Below, piece after piece: positions 1 to 8,937 of a stretch of DNA of 64,000 nucleotides. Within the stretch, counting starts at the first letter, position 1. Each line of letters starts with the position of its first letter. Source of the DNA: Rhodospirillum rubrum ATCC 11170 (GTDB lineage Bacteria > Pseudomonadota > Alphaproteobacteria > Rhodospirillales > Rhodospirillaceae); the NCBI RefSeq assembly GCF_000013085.1, contig NC_007643.1, forward strand, positions 3,543,501-3,607,500, written 5' to 3'. The notes beneath the pieces were generated by a model, which was given only the letters and a program-made list of their open reading frames with translations, had not been told where the DNA came from and made no database searches. The translations under genes were made by a program, and so were the position numbers.

Positions 1-344
1 GCTGGTCGCAGGGAACCTTCCTGTCCAAGCTGACCCTGGCCGAAGGCAAGGCCACGGTGACCCGCGAAGTCGACGGCGGCCTTGAAACCCTGTCGCTGAC
101 CCTGCCCTCGGTGCTGACCGCCGATCTGCGGCTGAACACGCCGCGCTATGCCAGCCTGCCCAATATCATGAAGGCCAAGAAAAAGCCGATCGAGACCCTG
201 TCTCCGGCCGATCTGGGCGTCGATCCGGCCCCCCGGCTGACCACGCTGAAGGTGGAAGAGCCCGCCAGCCGCAAGGCCGGCGTCCGCGTGCCCGACGTGG
301 CCACATTGGTCGAAAAGCTCAAGACCGAGGCGAAGGTGATCTGA
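1..344 (+). CDS. etfB: Electron transfer flavoprotein beta subunit, C-terminal part
   Basis: The 5' end lies outside the window; the frame is open from base 3 and stops with TGA at 342-344. EtfB pairs with EtfA to carry electrons from acyl-CoA dehydrogenases to the membrane quinone pool. The visible tail has the family's conserved C-terminal features: a [12 protein letters not shown] stretch, then [15 protein letters not shown], the segment just before the arm that wraps EtfA. It is followed one base later by etfA, so the two are surely co-transcribed. Recognition rests on sequence similarity recalled from the family and on the etfBA order. Confidence 0.95.
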   Translation, partial: WSQGTFLSKLTLAEGKATVTREVDGGLETLSLTLPSVLTADLRLNTPRYASLPNIMKAKKKPIETLSPADLGVDPAPRLTTLKVEEPASRKAGVRVPDVATLVEKLKTEAKVI

Positions 345-345
345 C

Positions 346-1281
346 ATGGCTTTGCTGGTAATCGCCGAACACGACAACGCGTCGCTCAAGCCCGCCACCC
401 TCAATACGGTGGCCGCCGCCGCCCAGTTGGGTGGTGACATTCACGTTCTGGTCGCCGGCCAGACCTGCGCCGCCGCCGCCGAGGCCGCCGCCAAGGTGGC
501 CGGGGTAACCAAGGTCTTGGTCGCCGACGACGCGGTCTATGCCCATCCCTTGGCCGAAAGCCTGACCCCGCTGATCGTGTCGCTGGCCAGGGAGTATTCC
601 CACGTCCTCGCCCCGGCGACGACGACGGGCAAGAACATCCTGCCGCGAGTCGCCGCCCTTCTCGATGTCGCCCAGGTTTCCGACATCACCGCCGTGATCG
701 CCGAGGATACCTTCGTGCGGCCGATCTACGCCGGCAACGCCCTGGCCACCGTGCGCAGCGCCGACAGCCCCAAGGTCATCACCGTCCGCACCACCGCCTT
801 CGATCCGGCCAACGCCGACGGCGGCCAGGGGGTGGTTGAAAGCATCTCGGCCACCGCCAGCTCCGGCCTGTCGAGCTTCGTCGGCCAGGAACTGTCGAAA
901 TCGGCCCGCCCCGAGCTGACCAGCGCCCGCGTCATCATTTCCGGCGGCCGTGGCATGGGGTCGGGGGAGAACTTCGCCCTGATCGAAGCCCTGGCCGACA
1001 AGCTGGGCGCCGCCGTCGGCGCCAGCCGCGCCGCCGTCGATGCCGGCTATGTGCCCAACGACTATCAGGTCGGCCAGACCGGCAAGATCGTCGCCCCGGA
1101 TCTTTATGTCGCCGTGGGGATCTCGGGCGCCATCCAGCATCTGGCGGGCATGAAGGACAGCAAGGTCATCGTCGCCATCAACAAGGACGAGGAAGCTCCC
1201 ATCTTCCAGGTCGCCGACTACGGGCTGGTCGCCGACCTGTTTCAGGCCGTGCCCGCGCTGACCGCCGCATTAGACAAATAA
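346..1281 (+). CDS. etfA: Electron transfer flavoprotein alpha subunit
   Basis: This 311-residue protein has the usual EtfA length. It holds the FAD of the ETF heterodimer and passes electrons on to ETF:quinone oxidoreductase. The C-terminal FAD domain is intact: a [11 protein letters not shown] stretch around residue 200 and the family signature from about residue 258, [12 protein letters not shown] followed by [17 protein letters not shown]. The ATG at 346 begins one base after the etfB stop. A 3-hydroxyacyl-CoA dehydrogenase follows 42 bases downstream, so the operon links beta-oxidation or butyryl-CoA metabolism to respiration. Confidence 0.97.
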   Translation: MALLVIAEHDNASLKPATLNTVAAAAQLGGDIHVLVAGQTCAAAAEAAAKVAGVTKVLVADDAVYAHPLAESLTPLIVSLAREYSHVLAPATTTGKNILPRVAALLDVAQVSDITAVIAEDTFVRPIYAGNALATVRSADSPKVITVRTTAFDPANADGGQGVVESISATASSGLSSFVGQELSKSARPELTSARVIISGGRGMGSGENFALIEALADKLGAAVGASRAAVDAGYVPNDYQVGQTGKIVAPDLYVAVGISGAIQHLAGMKDSKVIVAINKDEEAPIFQVADYGLVADLFQAVPALTAALDK

Positions 1282-1323
1282 TCCCGGGGGACGATCCGTC
1301 CCCGCAAGCGGAAAGGCTCCAAG

Positions 1324-2196
1324 ATGGTCGAAAAGATTGGCGTGATCGGCGCTGGCCAGATGGGCAATGGTATCGCCCATATCTGCGCTTTGTCGGGTTA
1401 TCAGGTCCAGATGATGGACGTGAACGAGGCCGCGCTCGAACGTGGCATGGGGTCGCTGCGCAGGAATCTCGAACGCCAGCAGGCCAAGGGCAAGATCTCG
1501 CAGGAAGATCTTGAAAGCACCCTGGCGCGGATCACCCCGACCTCGACCATGAAGAGCTTCGACGACTGCGATCTGGTGATCGAGGCGGCGACCGAGGACG
1601 AAGGCGTCAAGCGCAAGATCCTGGCCGAGTTGTGCCCGGTGCTCAAGCCGTCGTGCATCGTCGCCTCGAACACCTCGTCGATCTCGATCACCCGTCTCGG
1701 CGCCTCGACCGACCGCCCCGAGAAGTTCATGGGCATGCATTTCATGAACCCGGTGCCGGTGATGAAGCTGGTCGAATTGATCCGCGGCATCGCCACCGGC
1801 GAGGAAACCTTTTCTCTGATCCGCCAGTTGGTTCTGAAGATGGGCAAGATCCCGGTTTCGGCCGAGGATTTCCCCGCCTTCATCGTCAACCGCATCCTGC
1901 TGCCGATGATCAACGAGGCCGTCTATACCCTGTATGAGGGCGTGGGATCGGTCGATGCCATCGATACGGCGATGCGCCTGGGCGCCAACCATCCGATGGG
2001 CCCGCTGGAGCTGGCCGATTTCATCGGTCTGGATGTCTGTCTGGCGGTGATGCACGTTCTTCACGAGGGTTTGGCCGATACCAAATACCGGCCCTGCCCG
2101 CTGCTGGTGAAATACGTCGAAGCCGGCTGGCTGGGTCGCAAGACCGGCAAGGGCTTCTATGACTATTCGGGCGAGACCCCCGTTCCCACCCGTTAA
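1324..2196 (+). CDS. hbd: 3-hydroxybutyryl-CoA (3-hydroxyacyl-CoA) dehydrogenase
   Basis: This 290-residue protein interconverts 3-hydroxyacyl-CoA and 3-oxoacyl-CoA with NAD(P). The N-terminal Rossmann motif [14 protein letters not shown] starts at about residue 6. The catalytic histidine is His139 in [15 protein letters not shown], and the helical C-terminal domain follows ([20 protein letters not shown], then [13 protein letters not shown]). An AAGGCTCCAAG ribosome-binding region precedes the ATG. It directly follows etfBA, a common arrangement with butyryl-CoA or PHB-type metabolism. The short form without an enoyl-CoA hydratase domain argues for an Hbd/PaaH-like enzyme rather than FadB. 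Confidence 0.95.
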   Translation: MVEKIGVIGAGQMGNGIAHICALSGYQVQMMDVNEAALERGMGSLRRNLERQQAKGKISQEDLESTLARITPTSTMKSFDDCDLVIEAATEDEGVKRKILAELCPVLKPSCIVASNTSSISITRLGASTDRPEKFMGMHFMNPVPVMKLVELIRGIATGEETFSLIRQLVLKMGKIPVSAEDFPAFIVNRILLPMINEAVYTLYEGVGSVDAIDTAMRLGANHPMGPLELADFIGLDVCLAVMHVLHEGLADTKYRPCPLLVKYVEAGWLGRKTGKGFYDYSGETPVPTR

Positions 2197-2221
2197 GCCG
2201 CGCGATCATCAGGAGACCACG

Positions 2222-2262
2222 ACCGGGGACGGCGCCCAGACGGGGGCCGTCCCCGGTGTTCG
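2222..2262 (+). terminator. Rho-independent terminator after the etfBA-hbd operon
   Basis: A perfect 12-bp stem, ACCGGGGACGGC at 2222-2233 paired with GCCGTCCCCGGT at 2246-2257, encloses a 12-base loop and is followed by TGTTCGTTT. The T run is short and interrupted. The stem is 26 bases after the hbd stop. Confidence 0.75.
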
Positions 2263-2303
2263 TTTGGGCGCCCAAGGGTGCCCCCTGGACCGGGAGAGCC
2301 CCC

Positions 2304-3500
2304 ATGCACCGCCTGATCACCCGCTGGCATCCCTTCGCCCTGCTGACCCTGCTCAGCCTTGCCTTGCTGCTGCCCGCCGTCCTGGGCGCCCCCCTGGGCT
2401 TTGACGAGGCGCGCTTTCTTGATGACACCCGGACGCTGGCCGGGGGCGGGAGCGAGCCGATCGCCACGCCGGGGGCCCATTGGCTGGGGCTGCTCGTTTT
2501 ATGGGCCGGCGGCGAAGGTGCCCCGCTGTGGGGAACGCGCCTGCCCGATCTGCTCTGCGCCGTGCTCGGCGTGCTGGTCGTCCATGATATCGGCCGCACC
2601 GTCTTCAATAAAAAGATCGCCCTGGTCGCCGGCGCCTTGTTCGCCGCCTCCCTGGCCCTGGACGGTATCGGCACCCGGGCCGGCGCCGGGGCGCCCGGAG
2701 CGCTGGCCGGCCTCGCGCTGATGGATCTGCTGATGCGGTTGCATCTCCAGGCCAAAGGCGGGGCGCCGATGGCGCTGTGGATGGCCCATGGCTTCTGGTT
2801 CGTGCTGGGCGCCGCCCTGCTGACCCAGGGGCTGGCGTGGCCGCTGCTGGCGGTGGCCTTCCTCGCCCTGATATCGGCGGAGCGCCGGAGCCTGGGCTGG
2901 CTGGTGCCCTTGCGTCCCTTCCCCGGGGTGATCTTCCTGGCCGCCGTTATCGGTCCGTGGCTGGCCGCCCTGCCCGAAGGGACCTTAGGAACCGCGCTCT
3001 GGCCACCGATGGCCGGCGAGCCGGCGCTTGTCGCGCCGACCGCCCTGCTGGTCCTATGGCCGACCGCCCTCTTCGCCGCCCCGGCGCTCGGCCGGTTGTG
3101 GAATGAACGGGCCGATCCGGCCAATAGCGGGCTGGCGGCGTGGCTGATCGGCGCGATCGGCCTGATCGCGCTCCACGACACCGCCGCCCTTGCCGCCCTG
3201 CCCGGTCTCGCCCCCCTGGCCCTGGCGACAGCCGCCGCCCTGTTCGCCGTGCGCGACGGCACCTATGGGCTGTTTCGCCAGCCTCCGGCGCTTGGCGTCT
3301 ACGCCCTGTGGGGGGTGGCGACCGGCTGGCTGATCGTCGAGGCCGGCGACCGCGCCGCCTGGACGACCGAGGCTTGTCTGGCCGCCGCCGCCACCACCCT
3401 GGCCGGGCTTTACACGCTGATCCTGATCGGCCGTGGTCGTTATCTCAATGCGGCGGCCGCCGCCCTGCTCACCGCCCTCCTGCTCCGCCTCGCCCCCTGA
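2304..3500 (+). CDS. Polytopic membrane protein, ArnT/PMT-like glycosyltransferase candidate
   Basis: The product has 398 residues from the ATG at 2304, which is preceded by CGGGAGAG; an upstream in-frame GTG lacks a ribosome-binding site and would begin inside the terminator stem. It is strongly hydrophobic, with roughly ten membrane segments rich in Ala and Leu. After the first membrane segment comes GFDEARFLDDTRTL, resembling the DE-containing first periplasmic loop of GT39/GT83 (PMT, ArnT) lipid-linked sugar transferases, followed by GTRLPDLLCAVLGVLVVHDIG as in that fold. If correct, it would move a sugar from polyprenyl phosphate to a periplasmic acceptor. No further motif confirms activity, so only the fold assignment is offered. 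Confidence 0.6.
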   Translation: MHRLITRWHPFALLTLLSLALLLPAVLGAPLGFDEARFLDDTRTLAGGGSEPIATPGAHWLGLLVLWAGGEGAPLWGTRLPDLLCAVLGVLVVHDIGRTVFNKKIALVAGALFAASLALDGIGTRAGAGAPGALAGLALMDLLMRLHLQAKGGAPMALWMAHGFWFVLGAALLTQGLAWPLLAVAFLALISAERRSLGWLVPLRPFPGVIFLAAVIGPWLAALPEGTLGTALWPPMAGEPALVAPTALLVLWPTALFAAPALGRLWNERADPANSGLAAWLIGAIGLIALHDTAALAALPGLAPLALATAAALFAVRDGTYGLFRQPPALGVYALWGVATGWLIVEAGDRAAWTTEACLAAAATTLAGLYTLILIGRGRYLNAAAAALLTALLLRLAP

Positions 3501-3650
3501 GTCGCGGGCGCGATGGTCAACGCCCTCGCCTCACTCCCTATGGCGATCAGGATGGCTGGAGCCAGCTTGCCGATCATCCTTGATATCGACGGCACACGAT
3601 GGATGGAGGTCATCGGGGGAAATTCAGCGGGCCCCGGCATTGCGACGTCC

Positions 3651-3685
3651 TTTACGATCCCCCATGTGTAACGTATAAATTACAC
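3651..3685 (+). promoter_or_regulatory. Promoter with overlapping palindromic operator of the toxin-antitoxin operon
   Basis: TTTACG at 3651-3656 and TATAAA at 3674-3679 are separated by 17 bases, a good vegetative promoter. The -10 box lies inside an interrupted palindrome, GTGTAACGTATAAATTACAC at 3666-3685, with perfect 6-bp arms and a symmetric TATA centre. Such an operator over the -10 is typical of antitoxin-mediated autorepression. The predicted transcription start, about 3686-3687, coincides with the toxin start codon. Confidence 0.75.
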
Positions 3686-3686
3686 C

Positions 3687-3983
3687 TTGTTTGATGTCCG
3701 CCAGACCGAGGCGTTTGAAGAGTGGCTCGCGGGCTTGGCCGATGAAAAGGCCGGCGCGCGCATCGCTCAACGCATCGTGCGACTGCGCAACGGCCTGTTC
3801 GGCGATGTGAAGCCGGTGGGCGATGGGGTATCGGAGCTGCGAGTCGACGATGGCCCAGGCTACCGGTTGTACTTCGTACAACGGGGAACGACCCTCATCA
3901 TCTTGCTGTGTGGCGGCATCAAAGGGGCCCAGCGCCGTGATATCGCCAGAGCGAAGGCGATGGCCGCAGAAGTGGAAAGCTGA
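3687..3983 (+). CDS. Type II toxin, RelE/HigB-like addiction module killer protein
   Basis: This 98-residue protein belongs to the HI1419-type killer family of the RelE/ParE superfamily, whose members usually cleave mRNA on the ribosome. Recognisable segments are FDVRQTEAFEEWLAGL at the start, DVKPVGDGVSELRVD in the middle, and GYRLYFVQRG then LLCGGIKGAQRRDIARA at the end. The start is a TTG at 3687. An in-frame TAA at 3669-3671 excludes a longer form, and the MFDVRQTE beginning matches the family's expected N-terminus. The antitoxin gene starts on the next base after the stop. No ribosome-binding site is visible, and the promoter suggests a leaderless or nearly leaderless message. Confidence 0.9.
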   Translation: MFDVRQTEAFEEWLAGLADEKAGARIAQRIVRLRNGLFGDVKPVGDGVSELRVDDGPGYRLYFVQRGTTLIILLCGGIKGAQRRDIARAKAMAAEVES

Positions 3984-4265
3984 ATGATCAAAACCAAGCC
4001 CTTCGATGCCGCACGTCATCTGACCTCGCCGGAAGCCCAGCAAGACCTGCTTAACGATGCCTTCGCCAGCGGCAGCGCGTCCTATATCGCCGACGCCCTT
4101 GGCGTGATCGCCCGGGCTCGCGGAATGACGGATGTGGCACGCGAGGCGGGCGTGACGCGAGAGGCGCTGTATAAATCGCTAAGCGAAGACGGCGATCCGC
4201 GCCTGACAACCCTTCTGGGCGTCGCCCGGGCATTGGGGGTGACTCTGACCGCCCGTCTTGATTAA
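3984..4265 (+). CDS. Antitoxin of the module, XRE-type DNA-binding protein
   Basis: This 93-residue partner belongs to the HI1420-type antidote family. It should neutralise the upstream toxin and bind the operator at 3666-3685. The helix-turn-helix is in the C-terminal two-thirds: GMTDVAREAGVTREALYKSLS, with a recognition helix like that of XRE repressors, then PRLTTLLGVARALGVTLTARL. The N-terminal KPFDAARHLTSPEAQQDLLNDAF segment is the usual toxin-facing start. The ATG directly abuts the toxin stop codon, so the pair is translationally coupled. Toxin-first order is the norm for this subfamily. Confidence 0.92.
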   Translation: MIKTKPFDAARHLTSPEAQQDLLNDAFASGSASYIADALGVIARARGMTDVAREAGVTREALYKSLSEDGDPRLTTLLGVARALGVTLTARLD

Positions 4266-4291
4266 GGCCGCGATCGGACAGTCCGTGTCGA

Positions 4292-4333
4292 CCCCGCGCC
4301 CGCTCCGTCTACCAAAAAGCGGGCGCGGGGGTT
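4292..4333 (+). terminator. Terminator hairpin after the toxin-antitoxin operon
   Basis: A perfect 13-bp stem, CCCCGCGCCCGCT at 4292-4304 with AGCGGGCGCGGGG at 4318-4330, encloses a 13-base loop and is followed by GTTT on the plus strand. It lies between convergent genes and could also end the minus-strand FMN reductase transcript, although that side has no T run. Confidence 0.7.
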
Positions 4334-4336
4334 TGA

Positions 4337-4891
4337 TCAGGGGGCGGCGAGTTTGCGGACGAAGGTCGCGAACTGGCCCATGAAGGTTTCAAGGAAAACC
4401 CGGGTGCTCTCGTTGGTCACCGTATCGTCCTCGGCGATCAGATCGGGCTTGAACGAGATATAGACCTCGCCACCCATGACATGGGCGCCGAGGATTCCCA
4501 GGATCTGGCGCAGATGCTGCTGGACCAGGGCGGTGCCGATGGCGCCCGGAGAGGTGCCGGTGATGGCGGCCGGCTTGCCGCGCCAAACGTTGTCGGGAGC
4601 GGGCTTGGATCCCCAGTCGATGGCGTTCTTGAGCACGGCGGGCAGCGAGCGGTTATGCTCGGGCGTGACCACCAGAACCGCATCGACGGCCTTCATCTGA
4701 TCGGTGAAGCGGGTGACCTCGGGCGGGCGGCTGCCCTCCAGGTCAAGGGAATAGAGCGGCAGATCGTCGATGCGAATCCACTCGAACTCCAGGGTCTCGC
4801 CGCCAAGCCTGACCAGGGCCTGGGCCAGCTTGCGATTGATCGAGGCGGAATGATTGCTGCCGACAATAACGGCGACGCGGTAGGACCCCAT
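4337..4891 (-). CDS. NADPH-dependent FMN reductase family protein
   Basis: This 184-residue flavodoxin-fold protein is of the YieF/ChrR/azoreductase-like type, which reduces FMN, quinones or other electrophiles with NAD(P)H. Visible features are VAVIVGSNHSASINRKLA at residues 6-23, where the GS-S region wraps the FMN phosphate, and VTPEHNRSLPAVLKNAIDWGS near residue 78, the conserved flavin and dimer loop (usually PEYN). GTSPGAIGTALVQQHLRQIL lies near residue 111. The ribosome-binding region includes a run of seven G (4896-4902 on the plus strand) just before the ATG. It lies downstream of der but is separated from it by a terminator-like hairpin. The physiological substrate cannot be told from sequence. 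Confidence 0.88.
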   Translation of the reverse strand: MGSYRVAVIVGSNHSASINRKLAQALVRLGGETLEFEWIRIDDLPLYSLDLEGSRPPEVTRFTDQMKAVDAVLVVTPEHNRSLPAVLKNAIDWGSKPAPDNVWRGKPAAITGTSPGAIGTALVQQHLRQILGILGAHVMGGEVYISFKPDLIAEDDTVTNESTRVFLETFMGQFATFVRKLAAP

Positions 4892-4906
4892 GGGACCCCC
4901 CCTTTC

Positions 4907-4938
4907 AAAAAAGAAAAAGACCCCGGTGATCTGGGGCC
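4907..4938 (-). terminator. Intrinsic terminator between der and the FMN reductase gene
   Basis: Read on the minus strand, GGCCCC (4938-4933), an 8-base loop and GGGGTC (4924-4919) form a 6-bp stem with one G-U pair. It is followed by TTTTTCTTTTTT over 4918-4907. It lies in the 90-base gap after der, so der transcripts probably end here and the reductase needs its own promoter or read-through. Confidence 0.75.
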
Positions 4939-4981
4939 GTTTTCCTTCTCTGCCAAGGAGTCACCCCCGGGTTACCACCGG

Positions 4982-6484
4982 CTATTTATCGGCGTAGGGG
5001 TTCTTGGTGGCGCGGAACAGCAGGCGGATCGGCGTGCCGGCCATGTCGAAATCCTCGCGCAGCCCCGAATTCAGATACCGCACATAGGATTCGGGCAGAT
5101 CATCGGGCCGGGTCATGAACAGGGCGAAGGTCGGCGGCCGGATCTTGGCCTGGGTGCCATAGCGGATGCGCAGGCGTCGGCCATGCTTGCCCATCGGCAG
5201 CGGATGGCGGTCGATCATGCCCTTCAGCCAGCGATTGAAGCGGCTGGTCGGCACCCGGCGGTTCCATTTGGCATGGGCTTCCAACGCCGCGTCCATCAGG
5301 CGATTGAGGCCATGGCCCTCCAAAGCCGACAGGGTGACGAAGGGAACGCCGCGCACCTGGGCCAGCGAGGTTTCCAGCCGATCGGCCAGCCGCTGCAGCG
5401 CGGCCTTGCGATCGGCGCAGGCATCCCATTTGTTGACGGCGATGACCAGGGCCCGGCCCTCGTCGATGACCAGCCGGGCAATGGTCAGGTCCTGGCGGTC
5501 CATCACCATATTGGCGTCGAGCATCAGCACGCAGACCTCGGCCAGACGGATGGCGTTCAGGGTATCGGCCACCATCAGCTTTTCCAGGCTGTTCTCGACC
5601 CGGGCCTTGCGCCGCAGACCGGCGGTATCGACCAGCCGGAACCGCCGGCCGCCCCATTCCCAATCGACCTCGATGGCATCGCGAGTCACGCCGGCCTCGG
5701 GGCCGGTGACCAGCCGGTCATCGCCGATCAGGCGGTTGATCAGGGTCGACTTGCCGGTGTTGGGCCGGCCGATGATCGCCATTTGGATCGGCCGTTCGCC
5801 GCGCGGATCGAAGGCCTCGACCGAGAAATCATCCTCGGGATCTTGCGAGGGATCGGAGTCGTCGTCCTCGGGAACCTCGTCGGGTTCGAGGGAGGCGAAA
5901 TCGATATAGGGCTTGGCCGCGCTCGCGGCTTCGGTTTCCAGGAAGGCGGCGCGCACGGCGTCGGCCTCGTCCTTGGCCTCCTGGGCCATATGGGCGTCAT
6001 AGATCGGCATAAGGGCTTCATAGAGCAGCGACAGCCCTTCGCCATGCTCGGCCGACAACGGCACCGGATCACCCAGGCCCATGCTGTAGGATTCGTAGAA
6101 ACCGGGCTTGCCCGCCCCGCCTTCGCATTTATTGGCGACCAGAATCACCGGGATCGGCGCCTTGCGCAGAATCTCGGCGAAATGGGCGTCGAGCGGCGTC
6201 ACCCCGGCCCGCGAGTCGATCAGCATCAGGGCGACATGGGCCTCCGACAGGGCGCGGTCGGTCTGCTGGCGCATGCGGCCTTCCAGCACCTCGGGGCCCG
6301 CCTCTTCCAGACCGGCGGTATCGACCACCCGGAAGACCAGATCGGCCAGCGAGGCCTTGCCCTCGCGGCGGTCGCGGGTCACGCCGGGCATGTCATGGAC
6401 GATGGCCAGCCGGCGACCGCACAGCCGGTTGAACAGGGTGGACTTGCCCACATTGGGCCGGCCGATGATGGCGACAGTGAACAT
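4982..6484 (-). CDS. der: Ribosome biogenesis GTPase Der (EngA)
   Basis: Der is the double-GTPase needed for 50S ribosomal subunit maturation. This 500-residue copy has both G domains. The first is [14 protein letters not shown] near residue 8 with [12 protein letters not shown] and VANKCEG. The second is [14 protein letters not shown] near residue 236 with [13 protein letters not shown] and VNKWDA. The C-terminal KH-like domain ([14 protein letters not shown], then [22 protein letters not shown]) is complete. An acidic linker around residues 200-225 ([20 protein letters not shown]) joins the G domains. It follows bamB on the same strand, an order common in Alphaproteobacteria. Confidence 0.97.
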   Translation of the reverse strand: MFTVAIIGRPNVGKSTLFNRLCGRRLAIVHDMPGVTRDRREGKASLADLVFRVVDTAGLEEAGPEVLEGRMRQQTDRALSEAHVALMLIDSRAGVTPLDAHFAEILRKAPIPVILVANKCEGGAGKPGFYESYSMGLGDPVPLSAEHGEGLSLLYEALMPIYDAHMAQEAKDEADAVRAAFLETEAASAAKPYIDFASLEPDEVPEDDDSDPSQDPEDDFSVEAFDPRGERPIQMAIIGRPNTGKSTLINRLIGDDRLVTGPEAGVTRDAIEVDWEWGGRRFRLVDTAGLRRKARVENSLEKLMVADTLNAIRLAEVCVLMLDANMVMDRQDLTIARLVIDEGRALVIAVNKWDACADRKAALQRLADRLETSLAQVRGVPFVTLSALEGHGLNRLMDAALEAHAKWNRRVPTSRFNRWLKGMIDRHPLPMGKHGRRLRIRYGTQAKIRPPTFALFMTRPDDLPESYVRYLNSGLREDFDMAGTPIRLLFRATKNPYADK

Positions 6485-6501
6485 ATTTCAGATATCCATT
6501 G

Positions 6502-6573
6502 GTTCCGGGGTCCCGCCCCGGAACGGCCGTCCGACCCGGCCCCTTTTCCGCCCTTTGCATATGGGGCGGAAAA
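6502..6573 (-). other. Two strong hairpins in the bamB-der gap
   Basis: The 94-base gap holds two perfect inverted repeats. A 9-bp stem pairs GTTCCGGGG (6502-6510) with CCCCGGAAC (6516-6524) around a 5-base loop. A 10-bp stem pairs TTTTCCGCCC (6544-6553) with GGGCGGAAAA (6564-6573). Neither is followed by a T run on the minus strand, so processing or attenuation sites are more likely than full terminators. Confidence 0.5.
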
Positions 6574-6578
6574 CGGGA

Positions 6579-7946
6579 TCAGCGATAGGCGACGAGTTCG
6601 CCGGTGGTCGTCAGGAAATAAAGGGTGCCCTTGGCGACGATAGGCGCCGAGGCCATCGCGTCGGGCAGTTCGATCCGCCCGAGGATCTTCCCCGTGTAGG
6701 GCGATACGGCATAGGCCGAGGCATCGGACGAGCCGATGATCAGCCGATCGGAGGCCAGCACCGGACCGGTCCACAGCAAAGGCGTGGCCAGACTATCGGG
6801 GCTTTCATAGCGCGGCAGCGGCGTCGTCCAGATGACGGCGCCGGTCTTGGCGTTGACGGCGGCCAGTTCGGCCTCGGCGCTGATCAGGAACAAGACATCG
6901 CCGGCCAGCCAGGGCTGCTGGGTGCCCGCCACCCGCAGTTGCCAAGCCCGCGCGCCCGAGCGCAGATCCATGCCGACCATCAGCCCGCTGTTGCCGATCA
7001 CGTACAGGTGGTTGGCGTCGACCACCGGATTGGCCCGGATGTCTTGCAGCGAGCCGGTGGCGTCGGTGCGGCGCACGGCGGTCACCGCGTCCGACCAGAT
7101 TTCCGTGCCGCTTTCCAGACGCAGGGCGAATAATTCGCCCGAGGAATAGGGAATGACCACCACGCCTTGGTCGATGGCCGGAGTCGGGGCGCCAAGGATG
7201 GTCGCCGTCTGCGGCGATCCGGAATGGCTCCACAGTTTGTGGCCATCGACGGCCGACAGGGCGAAAGCCTGATTATCGACCGTCAGCACCACTACCCGGC
7301 CCGAATTGACGGCGGGGGCGGCGCGTATCGGGCCGTCAACCTCGGTACGCCACAGTTCCTGGCCGGTATCGGCACGCAGCGCCACCACCTTGGCAAAGCC
7401 GGTCGAGGCGAAGATGCGGCCGCGGTCATAGGCCAGCCCGCCGCCCAGGAAAGCGCCGTCGTCTTCGTCGTCGTCGCGATTGGGCAGGGCGGCCTGCCAT
7501 AATTCCTTGCCGGTTTCGGCGTTGAAGGCGCGGACCGTCGCCTCGCGATCGATGGTGAAGATACGGCCGTCGGCCAGCACCGGACCATTGAGCAGGCGGT
7601 CGCGGCTGGTGCCGCCGGCGCCGATGCTGGTCGACCACAGGCGTTGAAGGGACTCGCCGACCACCATGTGCTGCATGGCGTGGTGGGAATAGCCGCCGCT
7701 TTGCGGCCAGTCGTCGTTATCCTCGGGGGCGGGCAATTCAACGCCGTGCTCGTCCTTGGTCGCTTCGGACAAACCACGATCCTGGCCGAGAACGGCAACC
7801 CGTTCGCCGGCCAGCGGCGGCGTGTCATCCGAGCCGAACCAGGAATCACCCAGCCAAGTGTCCGAACAGCCGGCCAGGGCCAGACTGAAGGTCACACTTA
7901 GCACCAGAGCGGCAAACCGCCGACCCATCGCCCGATCAGCCGCCAT
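6579..7946 (-). CDS. bamB: Outer membrane protein assembly factor BamB
   Basis: BamB is the lipoprotein beta-propeller of the BAM complex that inserts beta-barrel proteins in the outer membrane. This 455-residue copy has a lipoprotein signal (LVLSVTFSLALAGC, lipobox LAGC) and repeated PQQ-type blades, such as RLLNGPVLADGRIFTIDREATVRAFNAETGKELWQ, GRIFASTGFAKVVALRADTGQELW and NAKTGAVIWTT. The start chosen is the ATG at 7946, which overlaps the end of the upstream TPR gene by 11 bases; another ATG lies six codons further in. A longer upstream open frame translates to Arg-rich shadow sequence and is not used. Confidence 0.95.
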   Translation of the reverse strand: MAADRAMGRRFAALVLSVTFSLALAGCSDTWLGDSWFGSDDTPPLAGERVAVLGQDRGLSEATKDEHGVELPAPEDNDDWPQSGGYSHHAMQHMVVGESLQRLWSTSIGAGGTSRDRLLNGPVLADGRIFTIDREATVRAFNAETGKELWQAALPNRDDDEDDGAFLGGGLAYDRGRIFASTGFAKVVALRADTGQELWRTEVDGPIRAAPAVNSGRVVVLTVDNQAFALSAVDGHKLWSHSGSPQTATILGAPTPAIDQGVVVIPYSSGELFALRLESGTEIWSDAVTAVRRTDATGSLQDIRANPVVDANHLYVIGNSGLMVGMDLRSGARAWQLRVAGTQQPWLAGDVLFLISAEAELAAVNAKTGAVIWTTPLPRYESPDSLATPLLWTGPVLASDRLIIGSSDASAYAVSPYTGKILGRIELPDAMASAPIVAKGTLYFLTTTGELVAYR

Positions 7947-8697
7947 TCCCGCCTCCGGCAGGGGGGGCGGCCGGAGCCGGGCCCGAAGACGAGCTCTCGC
8001 CCGACTCCGCCGGCGGAGTCGGGCTGGCGCCCAGGGCGGCCAGCAGACCGCCGGCGCGCTGGCGCACGCCCCGCGGCGCCTGGGGATCGCCCAGGATCCC
8101 CCGCAAAATCTCGATCGCCGCCTTGCTGTCGCCCTGGCGCAGGCTCGACACCGCCGCCAGTTCCTCGGCCAGCGGCCGCCAGGGGCCGGTACCGTCGCGC
8201 AGCGGCTGCAACAACCCGCCGATCTCGGCCGGATCAAGCAGGGTCAGACCGTGAAGCACGGCCAGCACCCGCGCCGCATCGCGAAACACCGGATCGGCGG
8301 CGCTATCGTTGATCAGGCCGCGATAGCCCTGAATCGCCTCGTCGGTCTTGCCCTCGTCGGCCAGGGCGGCGGCGCGGCGCAAGGCGGCAAGCGGCGCATA
8401 GCCCGAAGAGCGGTCCGCCGCCAGGGCGGCCAGATCCTCAAGCGCGGCGCTGTCGCCCTTGGCTAGGCGGTCGCGGGCGGCATCGAAACGGGCGGCCTGT
8501 TCGGCGCGCTGATCGGCCTGATAAACCCGCCAGCCCTGAACACCGGCGACCGCCAGAACGACCACCACGGCGGCCGCGATGATCAGCCCGCCGTACTGTT
8601 TCCAGATTTCGGCCAGACGTTCATGACGCAGGTCTTCCTCGACCTCGCGGAAAAGGGCATCCTGTTGGGGATCGGTATCGGCTGGCGGCTTGGCCAC
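7936..8697 (-). CDS. YfgM-like TPR membrane protein (ancillary SecYEG partner)
   Basis: The 253-residue protein has a charged N-terminal tail, one membrane segment (GGLIIAAAVVVVLAVAGVQGW, about residues 36-56) and a periplasmic TPR-like domain, the layout of YfgM, which contacts the Sec translocon and periplasmic chaperones. The GTG at 8697 is preferred because AAGGAG lies seven bases upstream; an ATG eight codons earlier would have that site inside the gene. The Pro/Ser/Gly-rich tail is not typical of the family core. The neighbours bamB and der are the usual ones, and the gene overlaps bamB by 11 bases. Confidence 0.85.
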   Translation of the reverse strand: MAKPPADTDPQQDALFREVEEDLRHERLAEIWKQYGGLIIAAAVVVVLAVAGVQGWRVYQADQRAEQAARFDAARDRLAKGDSAALEDLAALAADRSSGYAPLAALRRAAALADEGKTDEAIQGYRGLINDSAADPVFRDAARVLAVLHGLTLLDPAEIGGLLQPLRDGTGPWRPLAEELAAVSSLRQGDSKAAIEILRGILGDPQAPRGVRQRAGGLLAALGASPTPPAESGESSSSGPAPAAPPAGGGNGG

Positions 8698-8937
8698 GCG
8701 TCTCTCCTTAGGGGCAGGCACGGCAATAGGGTCCGGGCGGACGAACGCGCGTCACCATAGCCACAGCCTCGCGCCTTGGCAATCGCCCGCGCGCGCTGGC
8801 TTCGTGCCATAATAAGGCGATGTTCAAAGATCCTTAACCCGCCCAGCCTAGACTTAATGATCCCCATTGGTTGCCCAAGCGGCAGCCGCCGCCCCCCGTG
8901 CCAAGCGGGTCGGCGCCAGCGGAAGATAGGGCCCTGC

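Noticed and set aside
4481-6643. A 720-codon plus-strand frame over the FMN reductase and der genes
   Set aside because: It is antisense to two recognisable genes and crosses the terminator between them; the translation has no domain.
7947-8237. N-terminal extension of BamB upstream of the lipoprotein signal
   Set aside because: It would hide the signal peptide behind about 97 Arg-rich residues that lie antiphase in the YfgM-like gene.
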